DNA of 64,000 nucleotides, from assembly GCA_009617715.1 (NCBI GenBank), contig VTFK01000092.1, positions 868,001 through 932,000 of the forward strand, given 5' to 3'. Each line of letters starts with the position of its first letter. The first letter of the stretch is position 1. This stretch comes from Plectrocnemia conspersa (Eukaryota; Arthropoda; Insecta; Trichoptera; Polycentropodidae). A program made the position numbers and the translations under genes. The notes beneath the pieces were generated by a model. The model made no database searches and was not told where the DNA came from. It saw only the letters and a list, made by a program, of their open reading frames with translations. Of this stretch, positions 12,722 to 24,153 are shown one piece after another.

Positions 12722-13912
12722 CAGGCAGTTCTCGAGTTACGACGGGGTTCCGTTCCACCACCTTGTTCGTAACTCGAATAGGTCGTAAGTCGAAAATCAT
12801 ACAAAAAATAATTAAAAACAATGCATACATGTGAAATACAAAAACCACTTTTATTTCTGACTTCAAGTTGTTAACTAAATACTTTTTAGCAAATATCTAA
12901 ATAAATAATTTATTTATAAGAATGGATCTAGAGTATTTTTATCATCTGTGCTACTGATATCCATTGTTAATTCTTGAGATTTTTCAGAGAGTGCAGTGAT
13001 AGTGCTTGTTCTTCTTAAAAAAACGTCCAGGTTTGTTTGTACAGTTTGTTGTTTTTTTTCTCTATTAATTTCATAATAACACGCAAGTGCTTGCTGAATA
13101 AGGCCGTGTACCCTCGAAGATCTATCTATGTCTTTGTCCATATTTTCAATTTTTTTAATAGCATCATTGATTTGGCTAAAAGCTGCAGCCATGTCTTTTA
13201 ACACAAATTTTTTTGGTGGTTCTTCTAGTTCATTTAATTCTTTTAGCTCCATTACATTTTTTTCTGCAACTCGTTGTTCCTCAATCTCAATCAAATCTTG
13301 GTTTGTGAGTTCCTCAACATCATTTTCCAAAAGATGAATTACATCTTCATTATCAACTTCCAGATTAAGTTGTTGAGCACATTTTACAATAATATTTGCT
13401 ATCTCATCTATTTCCCCTTCTTTATTAAAATACATATTGTCATTATATCTTTTTAAGAGTTTGTTCCATATGCCGTTCATACAATTCGTCGTTACTTTGG
13501 ACCATCCTTTTGAGATATTGTTTATTGCATGAAAGATGTTGTAATTTTTCCAAAATTCTCTCAATGTCTGATGTTTGTCTGTTCATGCAATTGCTTGGGC
13601 AAAAGTGATTCTTAAATAATGGGCTTTGAAGTTAGCAATACCCCCTTGATCCATCGGCTGGTGGTGTTTAGAGGTAAATAAACCACTTTTATATTTGGAT
13701 GTGATTCCCCTAAGTGTGGAGGATGGCCTGGAGCATTGTCAAGAATCAATAAAATTTTAAAGGCTATGTCGTTTTCATCACAGTTCTTCTTTACTTCTGG
13801 AATGAAACAGTTATCAAACCAGTCTTGAAATTATGTATATGACATAAAAAAAAATTTTTACAACTTTTTTTTTCGTCGTAACTCCGAATGGTCGTAACTC
13901 GAGAACTGCCTG
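12722..13912 (-). mobile_element. Tigger/pogo DNA transposon, internally deleted
   Basis: Perfect 22-bp terminal inverted repeats at 12722-12743 and 13891-13912 (beginning CAGGCAGTTCTCGAGTTACG) flanked by TA on both sides (12720-12721, 13913-13914), as expected for Tc1/mariner-pogo insertion. The minus strand encodes the C-terminal half of a TIGD1-like transposase. The N-terminal DNA-binding domains are missing. The identical ends suggest a fairly recent insertion of an already defective copy. Confidence 0.93.
12914..13845 (-). pseudogene. Tigger transposase, C-terminal part
   Basis: Going 5' to 3' on the minus strand: WFDNCFIPEVKKN, then LLILDNAPGHPPH (second catalytic Asp), then QPMDQGGIANFKAHY (third Asp region), broken by at least two frame changes before 13564. 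From 13564 to 12914 there is an open 216-residue frame starting MREFWKNYNIFHAINN and ending with a FLRRTSTI tail. The first catalytic Asp, the CENP-B box and the HTH are absent, so it cannot transpose itself but may have been mobilised in trans. Confidence 0.88.
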
Positions 13913-14196
13913 TACATAATGAATTTTCGTATTTATTTATTTTGAAACACAGAAACGTCATTTGGGGGGTGCATTTTTTTACTCTAAATTTTGTCTTAAA
14001 TATGTGTGTCATTTGTTAAAATAATGAGATACTTAAATAAAATTTTCTGCGTCTCATTATTTTATGTAAACAACATACACTGAAAATGCATTTTTTCATT
14101 TGATAAATAATAAAATAATTAAGTCATAGAATTATTTATTAAAAATTTAACATTCAATTAAAACATATTTGATTTTACTAAAAAAGTAATGTTTTT

Positions 14197-14385
14197 AGGG
14201 GTAGCCAACCCGCGGCCCGCCTTGAACATTTTTCCGGCACTAGACACTAAACAATTTTTCACTTCAAAAAAATGTTTATAGTGTATCTAAATTTAATATG
14301 GGGATATATAATTGTATATGTGGTCCGCGGAGCTATGACGCATTTCCAATGTGGCTCGCAAAGTCATTTGGGTTGACCGCCCCTA
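14197..14385. mobile_element. Short MITE (hAT-type ends)
   Basis: AGGGGTAGCCAACCCGCGG at the left and GGGTTGACCGCCCCTA at the right form imperfect inverted repeats around about 190 bp. GTGGTCCGCGGAG and GTGGCTCGCAAAG recur inside. No clean target duplication was seen. Confidence 0.6.
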
Positions 14386-17300
14386 ATATAGAACATAAGC
14401 GATAGAAAAACATTTACGATTTTAATATGAAGAGGGGTTGTATTTTTATACATAAATTTACAAACCGGCTGAATTTTGCTCCATCTTGGAAAATGTTGAT
14501 CAAAAAGTATTTAAAATAATAAATTCGGCATTTTCCTTTTAACGCTCTCATAGTAATTTACACAGCATTGTGTTATGCATATTTTATTAAATTGAAAAAG
14601 TTTAACGATTATGAAGGTAATTAATTATTATTATTAATCAATAATTATTTTTCAATTAAATATTATTTCACAGGCAATTACGCATATATTCGAATACTTA
14701 ATCTATTTTTTTGTCAATATTAGAATAATTAAAAACTACGAAAATTTGAGAACCCTAAATATACCACAACCTATTAAAGTTTGTTCAGATATATGTTTCG
14801 TAAAATACTCTTAATTAATATTTAAAAAATATGTTTCATAAGAAACTTTCAACTGACTTGTTTTACTCATTAAACAAGCGCGTTAAGTATTAACAATTTG
14901 CACACATAACCTAAGGCTAAATTAATTCGAAGATTGATTGCACTCATTATTGCAATTATGGTAATTTGTACTATCATTCTTCATACTTAACAACGACGAG
15001 CGTAACATTCCACTTTAGATCACAGCAAGAATATAAATTACCCTTAATGTGTGACAACTTGATCTTATCATCTGTTCTTGTCTTACGACTATTTTTTTAC
15101 CACATGATACTTTTGGTACTTATGTACGTGTACACAAATGCTAATTTTATTATTTGCTGTCTTTCTGCTTGATGTGATTTCGATGACAAATTGACAATTG
15201 ACCCGTTCAAATATCGCCCTTCTTGGTTAAAAGGTTGACCGTTGTTGATTGACATTTAAATACCAAACTAAGTTCATCATACTATTGTTACCCATACACA
15301 TTTAAACAATTAGTTCAGTGGAGTTAACGGTTCGACGGGTCGCAAATATTAATTGCTAAAAGCACATAAATTCAATCGCAAAACGTTGTTATAATACTTG
15401 ACAATCTTGACTGAAAATGGATATGATAAATGAAGTGAGTCTAGTCATTTTTATACAAAGATTCACAAACAATATCCGTATCGAGTTAAAACGTGAGATA
15501 TCTATGATGATTAATTTGATACACATGAATCACTATGTGTAATAATAACAAACAGTTATGATGTAATGCATCCCTTGTCTTCATATAGTAAAAATAATAA
15601 ATATGATAATTTAAGGGTGCTCTTTATCAAGGAATTATTTTGAGTGATACGTGCGTTTAAATAAATACTTTATTCCATAAAATGATTTTTTTTGGAAAAG
15701 GATTTGTTTCATAAGGTGTTCGCTTCTGACCAACAGTAATGCACAAATAATTCGTTTTATGGAACAATTATTTTATATATTGCTCATTTAAATTCATAAT
15801 GTAAGTTTGCGATCAGTTCCATTCTTTGGTTATTGTCATTGGCGTCTAACGGGTTTGTCATTGATCTTTATTGGTCACTGCGAATTGATGAATTAGCAAG
15901 CCTCGGCGCCGTCTGGATGCTACTGTAACATTTGCCTATCGAAATTGTGTTTATGTATCCACCAATTGACATCTTGTTTGACCAATGCGTATTTTTGACG
16001 TCAACAATCGCCGGTACATTGACGCTTTAGGTGCCAATACCCCTACCTCATTGTCTTGTCCATTCAGATATGAATGCTATTTTAATTCGGCTTCTACGAA
16101 AATAAATTGCGTTATACGTTTATCGTGTAAGGCAGGGGTCATCAAAATATGAGAATAGATTTTATTTATGCGCTATAACAAAACGGTTAACCGTCGAGAT
16201 GACTGTATGTGGTGCTCCTATTGCTTTGCATTTGTTGTACCGACTAATATTAAATTTTAATTATTTAATTAAGTATTTATTATATTTGTAACATGTATAA
16301 TCTGAACATATTTATCGAACTTGCTGGCTCAATTTTTTTTTTAAATCAATTGTGAAAGGGTGCTATTTAAATTTTAACACGAACGAAAATAATGATTTAC
16401 GACTGTTTTTATTATAAATAAATATACGACTCTGGCGCAAAAATATTATACGCGTTTCCATTTCTCAAAACATTGGTACTGCGTCAATGTACTACGGCAG
16501 TAAAACTTTCCCACGGTTAAAATGGCAAAATTATCGTCACCCAATTCTGAGAGCACAGAGTTTACGACTTTGCTGATTGATTACTCGACTCGCGAGAGCG
16601 CATTGTGATACATTACCGAATGAAAAATAATCAACAATTGCTTTTGGTGCTTAATATATTTTATTAAACTAGGTCGTCGAGTAAACGCTTCGTTATGTTA
16701 AAGTTTAGTATTATAGGTCAAGTTACAACCCTATTATTTGGCTGCTAAATTTGCTATACTCTCACACAAACTAAGCCCGGATGGAGCAATTTTGTTAATA
16801 TGTATGCTTAAGGCCAACATCGTCAACTCGAGAATAACTGTTAGATTATGTGCGTAAAAGTTTGAATATTTAATTAATTAACCTTAGATCTATGTTTAGT
16901 GAATCTTATTCCGTCGACTATTTGGGTAAAAATGTGTCTGAATAGAGATAAAAATGTAAAGAAAGAATTAAGTGTGTGCAATACTCGCTTTTGTTTTCAC
17001 TTCGCCAGCAGTCCCTATCATAAAAAAAGGGCTGGCAGACTACTTTCTCATTTCTCTGTTAAATAACATAATTACTGGCAACTGCTAGGTACCACTAGAC
17101 TTCCCTGAGACAAAGCAAATGTATTTCTTTTATGTTGAAAATATTGAACGTATTAAATTAAATTTTAAAAATTTGCACTGAAATATTGACTGGTGAGATT
17201 TTTTGCATAGGTAGTATGGGTCGATATTTTGCCCCTCTGGGACTGAAAGGTGTAATATTATTCTACTTTGCTATCCTACCCCGATAAGTGAGAATTATTT

Positions 17301-17430
17301 TATTCTCCAGTGAACATTATTTTATTCTCAGAAATATGGGCATCGTCGTTTTCGTAGTTCTAAGCCATGAAAATATAATTTTCAACAAATAACAAGTACG
17401 GTATTAAAAAAAATAATATATTTTTGGTAC
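14386..17430. other. Gene-free with GC-richer islands
   Basis: Patches at about 15800-16040 and 16480-16620 are richer in CpG and lack repeat signatures, as conserved regulatory DNA often does. No exon was found. Confidence 0.45.
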
Positions 17431-17500
17431 TACCGGTATTTTATTTTATAATACCGGTAATAATTTGCACCACTATCGGCATTACCGGTATTGTAATTCC
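17431..17500. repeat. ACCGGTA inverted repeats
   Basis: TACCGGTATT (17431-17440) and AATACCGGTA (17450-17459) pair perfectly around a 9-nt loop, and ATTACCGGTATTG follows 30 bases later. Probably the end of a small DNA transposon. Confidence 0.45.
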
Positions 17501-19924
17501 CAAATATACATCGTCATTACCAGATAAAGCACTCGACACAAACAATATAATTTTTGATTACAGCAAACTTTTTTACCGAAAATAAAAAATGCAAATTGGG
17601 ATATAGTCAGTTCAAATAAAAATATCAAATATCTCACAATAATATTTATTTCATGCCGTATCTATAAAGTTCATGAATAAACATGGAAGCTTCGAGATAA
17701 ACTTTGAACCAGCTGAAAAGCTTTACAGACTTCCAAATCACAGGATTCATTAATGACACGCAAAATAAAAACAGAACTATGCTATTCATGCTTTTATAAA
17801 TTAAAAGTGTTTAAACTGTGATGTGCAGAACGACTGTAAATGTTTTGCAAAAATAATTGTAGTTATTCACAGCAGTGTCAAAATGAAAATCCATAGTTGG
17901 CAACCCATGCTCTTGTGTGACAATTATCTCTTTGTAATTGCTTACTTGAGCATCCACTATAATTATTCTTGTTTATTTTTATGTTTTTGAGTTGTCCCAG
18001 AAAATAAAAATTATATTGTTTTTTTCACTCACAATGTATTTCATGACATTGTTATAATTGTCCTAGACCTTTTAGATCTTTTTCATTGTTGTATTCATCC
18101 GTTATTTTTTCGTTGCACCTGTTGTGTGTTTGCAGTTGTTTAGTTTTTTTAGAAACAACTTTCAGATTCTCGAGGGCACATTTTTATTAAATATATTTCC
18201 GCTTTGATTTACTGATTATTAGCTTCAACTAATTCTGACTGGAACGTCATTTTTTTTAATATAACTTTGCTTTTAAGCAATTATAATATTATTTTAAAGC
18301 TTACCTAATATAATAAAACAAGACTCGAATATGTTTTCGACACTTAGTAGTTATAATTTAAAATTAATAAAAACGTACTAAATTTACAGTATTTTTTTTG
18401 TCATATGTATTATACAATATATTACATATTAGTATAATCACCGTTCTATTCTAGCTCTTCAATGCCTTTTTTTCTTTCAGTATTACGTACTTCTACCAAT
18501 ATACTGATGTGCTGAGGATAGTCCTCTGAATTTTTGCATAGAAGCAAAATCATCAGACATATTATTTACTATCATTAAAGCAGGCGAATAAAACGGTCGT
18601 CTGAGGCGTCGTTAAGCTTAAATAAATGCGCTTTATTAAAATATGTATACGTAGGTAAAAAAAAATTTTAGGGTAACTGTAATTTGATGTTGTGTAAATA
18701 ACATTAAATAAACAAACTTGTTACTTTGTATTTTTGTTGTGGTTTTCTGACTTGCAAAATTGAATGCAGTACTGTGTGTAGCGACACTGCACTTTCATTG
18801 CGTTTATTTAACTGCTCGCGTTTTTTGAAAATAACTATTAAAATTCAATTAACTGATTTTTTATAATATATTATCCATAATCTTTAATTTGTTATCTTAA
18901 TATTTTTTTTTAATTTAAGTGAAAACTTTTTTTAAACTTTTATGAACAGAATAAGTTTGCAAGCTTATGATTTGTTTATGAATATAAAGCTTTTAAACTA
19001 ATCTTAGGCATTGTTATTTTTACGTTGAGTTTTTAATATTGTATTTAAGAACATATTATTATACATTAACAATATTATCTAAATTTATATATTTTTGAAT
19101 CTAAATTGCAAACAAATATTTGTTAACTTTTAACTCATGCAAAAATTTAAATTAAAAGCTTTATTTTTATATGTTGATACAATCATAACTCAGTAGCTTT
19201 TCAACTAAACTTTTATATATAAGCTTATGTATAGTTGACCCAAGATTTTTAAAAAAATATGCATTAAAAATACAATTATATATCTAGAAAATACAAGTTT
19301 AATAATATACCCATGCATTCGATTGAAAATTGATATCAAATAAATACTAAAAGTATCATAAACACATTCTTATAAAAGGTTAAAATTAACATAAACTTAT
19401 AGTTTTCGCCTCTATTTTTTTGTTGTTTCTTTCGAGATCTATAGATTATTTAAAAAAAATTGTCATATGATATGTATTTTGTGAGCTATTTTATTGGCTC
19501 GCGTGTTTATAAATAATCTTAAAATTTCCATAAAATCATTAAAAAAAAATTTTTGTAAGAAAAATGTTTAAAAATACAATTAAATTATAAATCTATTTAT
19601 CATCATTTTATTATCATTTTAATTGTTTTTATTCAAAAATATAATATATATATTTGGTTATTCTAAACGAAAAATTATATTTTATTTTATTGGTACGCGA
19701 TTCACAGTTTGACGTTTACTGATTTTATCATTGCAAATACAAAAAACGATCATCATGAATCTGTTATTCAAATTTGACGTTAAAATGTTGACTAATTAAA
19801 GAGTTATGATGTTTTAAAAAAAATATATATATTGTATCCTAATTTTCGCAAATAATCCCCACCGCACGGCTCCATTTTTAGAAATAATGCGCGGTATTCA
19901 ATGTGTTAATACAATAAAAAATAA
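17501..19924. other. Gene-free, very AT-rich
   Basis: About 18590-18850 shares GCAGTACTGTGTGTAGCGAC-type sequence with 20768-20800, a degenerate dispersed repeat. TTAA at 19906-19909 preceded by GCGCGGTATTCAATGTG resembles a piggyBac right end. No exon. Confidence 0.5.
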
Positions 19925-20482
19925 TATCTACAGTAGATATGCTCTCAATATTCTGTAGTAATATCGCTAAAGATAGCTATATTTATAAAACGAAGTGCAG
20001 ATAAACTATGGAGCAATATGAGTGATGCTAAAAGTTCTAAAATTAAAATTAATTTTAGAACTTTCGTCAGGTTAGGTTTGGGTTTTAACAGAAAATGAAT
20101 GTTTCGTATCTGTCAAATAGAGTTTCATAGACATTTTAGAGCAGCATATAATTTCAGTAGCGCCTATCAGTTAAATTATATTCCGCTAGTATAAATATAT
20201 ATCTACTGATAAAAATGTTCTTAAACTTCACTAGTGAAAATATAACTTCATTGAAAAATACACATCCACTGTAATATTTTGATAAATAATGATAAGTATG
20301 GAAAAGTTAAACCATATTATTTCACTAACAACTGTCAGATAAATTATATTTTCACTGGTAAAAATATATATATCTACCGATATTTCGATATAATTTTACT
20401 GAAATTACATATTTTAAAAAATATTTTCGGGATAGATTCGAGATTATTTTTTAAGGATAATCCAAGAATTTTTGGTTTAGAA
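19925..20482 (+). repeat. Dispersed repeat with TTTCACTAGTGAAA palindromes (copy 1)
   Basis: Contains GAAGTGCAGATAAACTATGG, a hairpin AGTTCTAAAATT/AATTTTAGAACT at about 20033, GGTTAGGTTTGGGTTT, TATCTGTCAAATAGA, and several TTCACTRGTRAAAATATA units. Copies lie at about 36230-36720 (inverted), about 41925-42140 (inverted, part) and about 48520-48860. Non-coding; superfamily unknown. Confidence 0.7.
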
Positions 20483-22671
20483 TCAGGGACGTCATTCCAG
20501 GGGGAGGGGGCAAAAGTTGGCAAGTCAGTGCTTGTTTATTTAATATTTCAATTTCATTACAATTTATTGCAATTAACCTAATATATGCATCAGATTGTAT
20601 CACTTTTATTTAGTTAATTTCAATAGTGCAGTGTTATTTTTTTATGCGCTATTAAAAAAAATAAAAATAAATGCTAGGTTAGTTTAGCATCACGTACATT
20701 AACATCTGCTAATAATTAGCTTGATGTGTGACGTCATGCCTACATAGTTCTGTTTTACGGAATTAAGTGCAGTAATGTGTGTGGCGAGGCTGCGCTTATT
20801 GAATCACTGTTCTCATATTGTTTTAGCAAACTAAAATCAGCCATAACTTTTTTGTATATATTGTTGTATTACACAATTTTACCAGTTTTAGAATCATTTC
20901 AAAAAAATAACAAATAATCTGTTTCCACTCTGAATTGTCGCATTGGCCAGATTAACGAGAAATGGAAGGGATTTTTCGTAAATTATTAATGGTACACGAT
21001 CGTACTAAATTAACTTTTACTAGGAATATTCTTTATTAAAAAAACACCAATTCGCTTCCGATTTTTAAATATACGAGAGTTAGGACAAACTTGCATCAAG
21101 CGGAGCTACGCCGAATTTCGACCGAAACTAGCAGCCGTTATTCAAAAATGGTTGCAAAATCAGGACCAGCTTAACAGTTACATGTATCTCAACAGTTCAA
21201 CCCAATTTACATGACGCAGGAATACGCAAATAAAGAAACTGTTTAATCTGTAATAGTTGAGAAAACCCTATCAGGAAAATCTGTAAAAAATTGCAGCAAT
21301 TGAATTAAAATATCCCTCTCCATATGTTCAATAGAGTAATAACTTGTTGATCTATTCATTAATGAGCCATAAATCGCTTAAACCCTCATTAGATCTAATT
21401 TCCAGAGCGCAATCGAATTTATGACTTTGAAGCCGATTGATATAATACTTTCGCGCGTTAGTCACTCGACTATGTAAATTGTCACGATTCCCATAACATC
21501 GCGACCCTCGAGTGATTTATGAACGCGTAAATACTCGCTAGCTTAGTTTACTGCCATTGTTGTTCTTATTGTGCTCGTTGATATTTTACGACATTTCACC
21601 CGCGAATCGGTCCTCGCGCGGGTTTTAAAGGTTTATGACTCATGGCGCGGAACTGCTCGATTGAACCCGATTGCCCTCGGCAGCTGACGACAGGAATTTA
21701 CTTTCGACTGGGTGTGAAATAAAACAAATCAAATATCGCGTTCGTATGATTGATATTATGTTGAATGTATCTGTCGAAATATTTATTTTAAATTATTATT
21801 TAAAAAAAAAAATATCTTATATTATTCTAAATATAGTCCAAGAAAAGTAGTGTGTTGTCAATAAGTCTATAAATGACAAGACAGACACACTTAAAAGCGG
21901 TAACTCTTCTCAGTTTTCAGATTCAAGCTGATATATGATTTCAATGAGGGTTTGATGTCTTCTAATTAAAGCTCTTAATAACTTTTATCATCTTTCAGGT
22001 TTATTGTTCAACTTGAGTATAAAATACTACTTGAACAATAAACAATAATTATTTCTAAGATATATGATAGCTGTGACTGATCGTTTTAACACGTTGCATT
22101 CCTTGCATTCTAACCATTGTAAGCAACAAAAATTACTATTATTACTTTAAAATAAATATTTTTTAGTTTACTGTTTACTCGATGATAATTGATATATATT
22201 TATAAATATTTTGATAAAATCCACACTTTGCAAAAACATTTAAAATTTCGCGATATGACGCTTTCGAGTAAATACTTATCGAATGCACAATATAGCACCT
22301 CATAGAAATCCGAGAAAGATGATTTTAAATCATTTTATTATTAATACAGATTCTATAAATGAAATTTACAACGATGACTTTTTTAAAAAAACTTCGTTGC
22401 TCCGTTAAAAACTATGATAAAAAATGTAAATAGATCATAAATAATAACAAAAATAATTCTTACGGCTTTTAAAAGGCGAAATTTATACATTCAATATGTA
22501 TTATATTTGATTGAATCTATAGGGCTATAAAAATGATATATTTTACGATGCCATTTACCTTACTTATCTGCTTTGTCAGTACCATTTGACACGATCGCCC
22601 TCACAATTGGTATATTTACGAGTATAAAGCTATAAAGGGTTCTACGAACCATGCAGAGGCAAGACTTACAT
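20483..22671. other. Gene-free; MITE end, repeat copy and GC-richer islands
   Basis: Starts with CAGGGACGTCATTCCAGGG. GC-richer, non-repetitive DNA at about 21400-21720 contains TCGCGCGTTAGTCACTCGAC and CTCGCGCGGG; it shares a loose block (TTTAYGACTTTG, GATTGAT, TCGCG) with 16560-16610. Confidence 0.45.
21999..22043. repeat. 13-bp perfect inverted repeat
   Basis: GTTTATTGTTCAA (21999-22011) and TTGAACAATAAAC (22031-22043) around a 19-nt loop. Unassigned. Confidence 0.5.
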
Positions 22672-22877
22672 ATTAACACTTTACTAACCGCTGCATTTAA
22701 TTAGAAAGATTACATGAGCTACCGGCACTTTTTTGAAAATATACACAAATTTTAATTGTTTGGATTAAATTTATATGTATGTCTTTTCTCTCCAGTGCAC
22801 AAAAATAATAAAATTTTTGGATATTGTTTAAAATATACCATGGTATCGAGTCTTACTTTTATTCGACGGTTCTTAAC
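22672..22877. mobile_element. Possible piggyBac-like MITE
   Basis: TTAACACTTTACTAACCGC at the left and CGACGGTTCTTAA at the right; the ends are related but weakly so. Confidence 0.3.
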
Positions 22878-24153
22878 ACTAGGTCCGCGAAAAATTGAAG
22901 TTAATCATAAAATATTATAATTCGAAATTGTATTTACCAACGAATTATTGGAAACACAATTTTTGATATTATCCAATTCCGGTGAAATTGAACCATACTT
23001 TTTGGAAAATTTGATAAAATTCATCAGTGGCTCTCAACCTTAAATAATTTTATTCAAAGCTGTGTCATTTTAATTATAAATAAATTTATTATTTAACTTT
23101 AATTTGGTGAATATAGACATACTTGTGATTTAAAGACACGAATCATTTTATTGTTAACATTTAATTAGGTGTATATGATTGTAATTGAATGTATACGACT
23201 ATTTAAAAAAATTGTAAAAAATTGAATGGTGTTCTCAAACTTTTTTCATATTATTAAATTCTAAAAGTAATTTAAAAAGCGAATTAAAATATTATTTACT
23301 TTAATAAAATAAAATATTATTGTAATTGAATGTTTACGATTATTCCCAAAAAAATGACAAATTCTGCAGCGATCCTCAAACTTTTTTTTATTTCATTAAA
23401 TTCTAAAACCTGTTTAAAATTTTTTTTTCATTATATATTTATTATTTTAATTGAATGGTTACGATTATTTCAAAAAAATTACCAAAATTTAACGGTGATT
23501 CTCAAACTTTTTTTATATTATTAAATTCTAAAATGCATTTGAAATGAGAATCATTTTATTATTTACCCTAAATTATGTATATATAATTGTAATTGAATGT
23601 CTACGATTATTTAAAAAAAAATAGACAAAAATTGAACGGCGATTCTCAAACTATTTTCTTATAATTACATTTTAAAAGTCATTTAAAGTGCGAATCATAC
23701 TATTATTTACCTTAAATTATGTGTATATTATATTGTTATTGAATGTTTACGATTATTTAAAAAAATCGACAGAACTTCAACAACGATTCTCAAACATTTT
23801 TATTTCTTTAAATTCTAAGCTGGCCACACACGGGCGGATCTGCCCGCCGGATTTGTCCGTCGGACAAATCCGCCAGTGTGTGGTGTTAAAACTGTCGGGC
23901 AGATCCGTCTGTTGTCTGTCCGTTGTCCGTGCTCAAAACGAACGGATCGGACACGGACAAGCAGATCTGAGCAGAGATCGCGCTCGCGTAAACGACCGTT
24001 TACAGTGTTTTTTGTTAAAATTTGTCCCTTAAATAATGACCCGGGCCTTTATTAATTTGCCGTCAACGTCTAAATTTTTATTATTTTATTACCCATTTCT
24101 ATTATATCACTATACAATAGAAAAAATAATATAAATTTTAGATGCACTTAGAG

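Noticed and set aside
20279..20581. 100-codon + ORF
   Set aside because: It lies in the TTTCACTAGTGAAA repeat and runs into the MITE end; the frame is not kept in the other copies.
23330..24032. Open + frames in the tandem array and MITE end
   Set aside because: They cross repeat-unit and MITE borders and have low-complexity translations.
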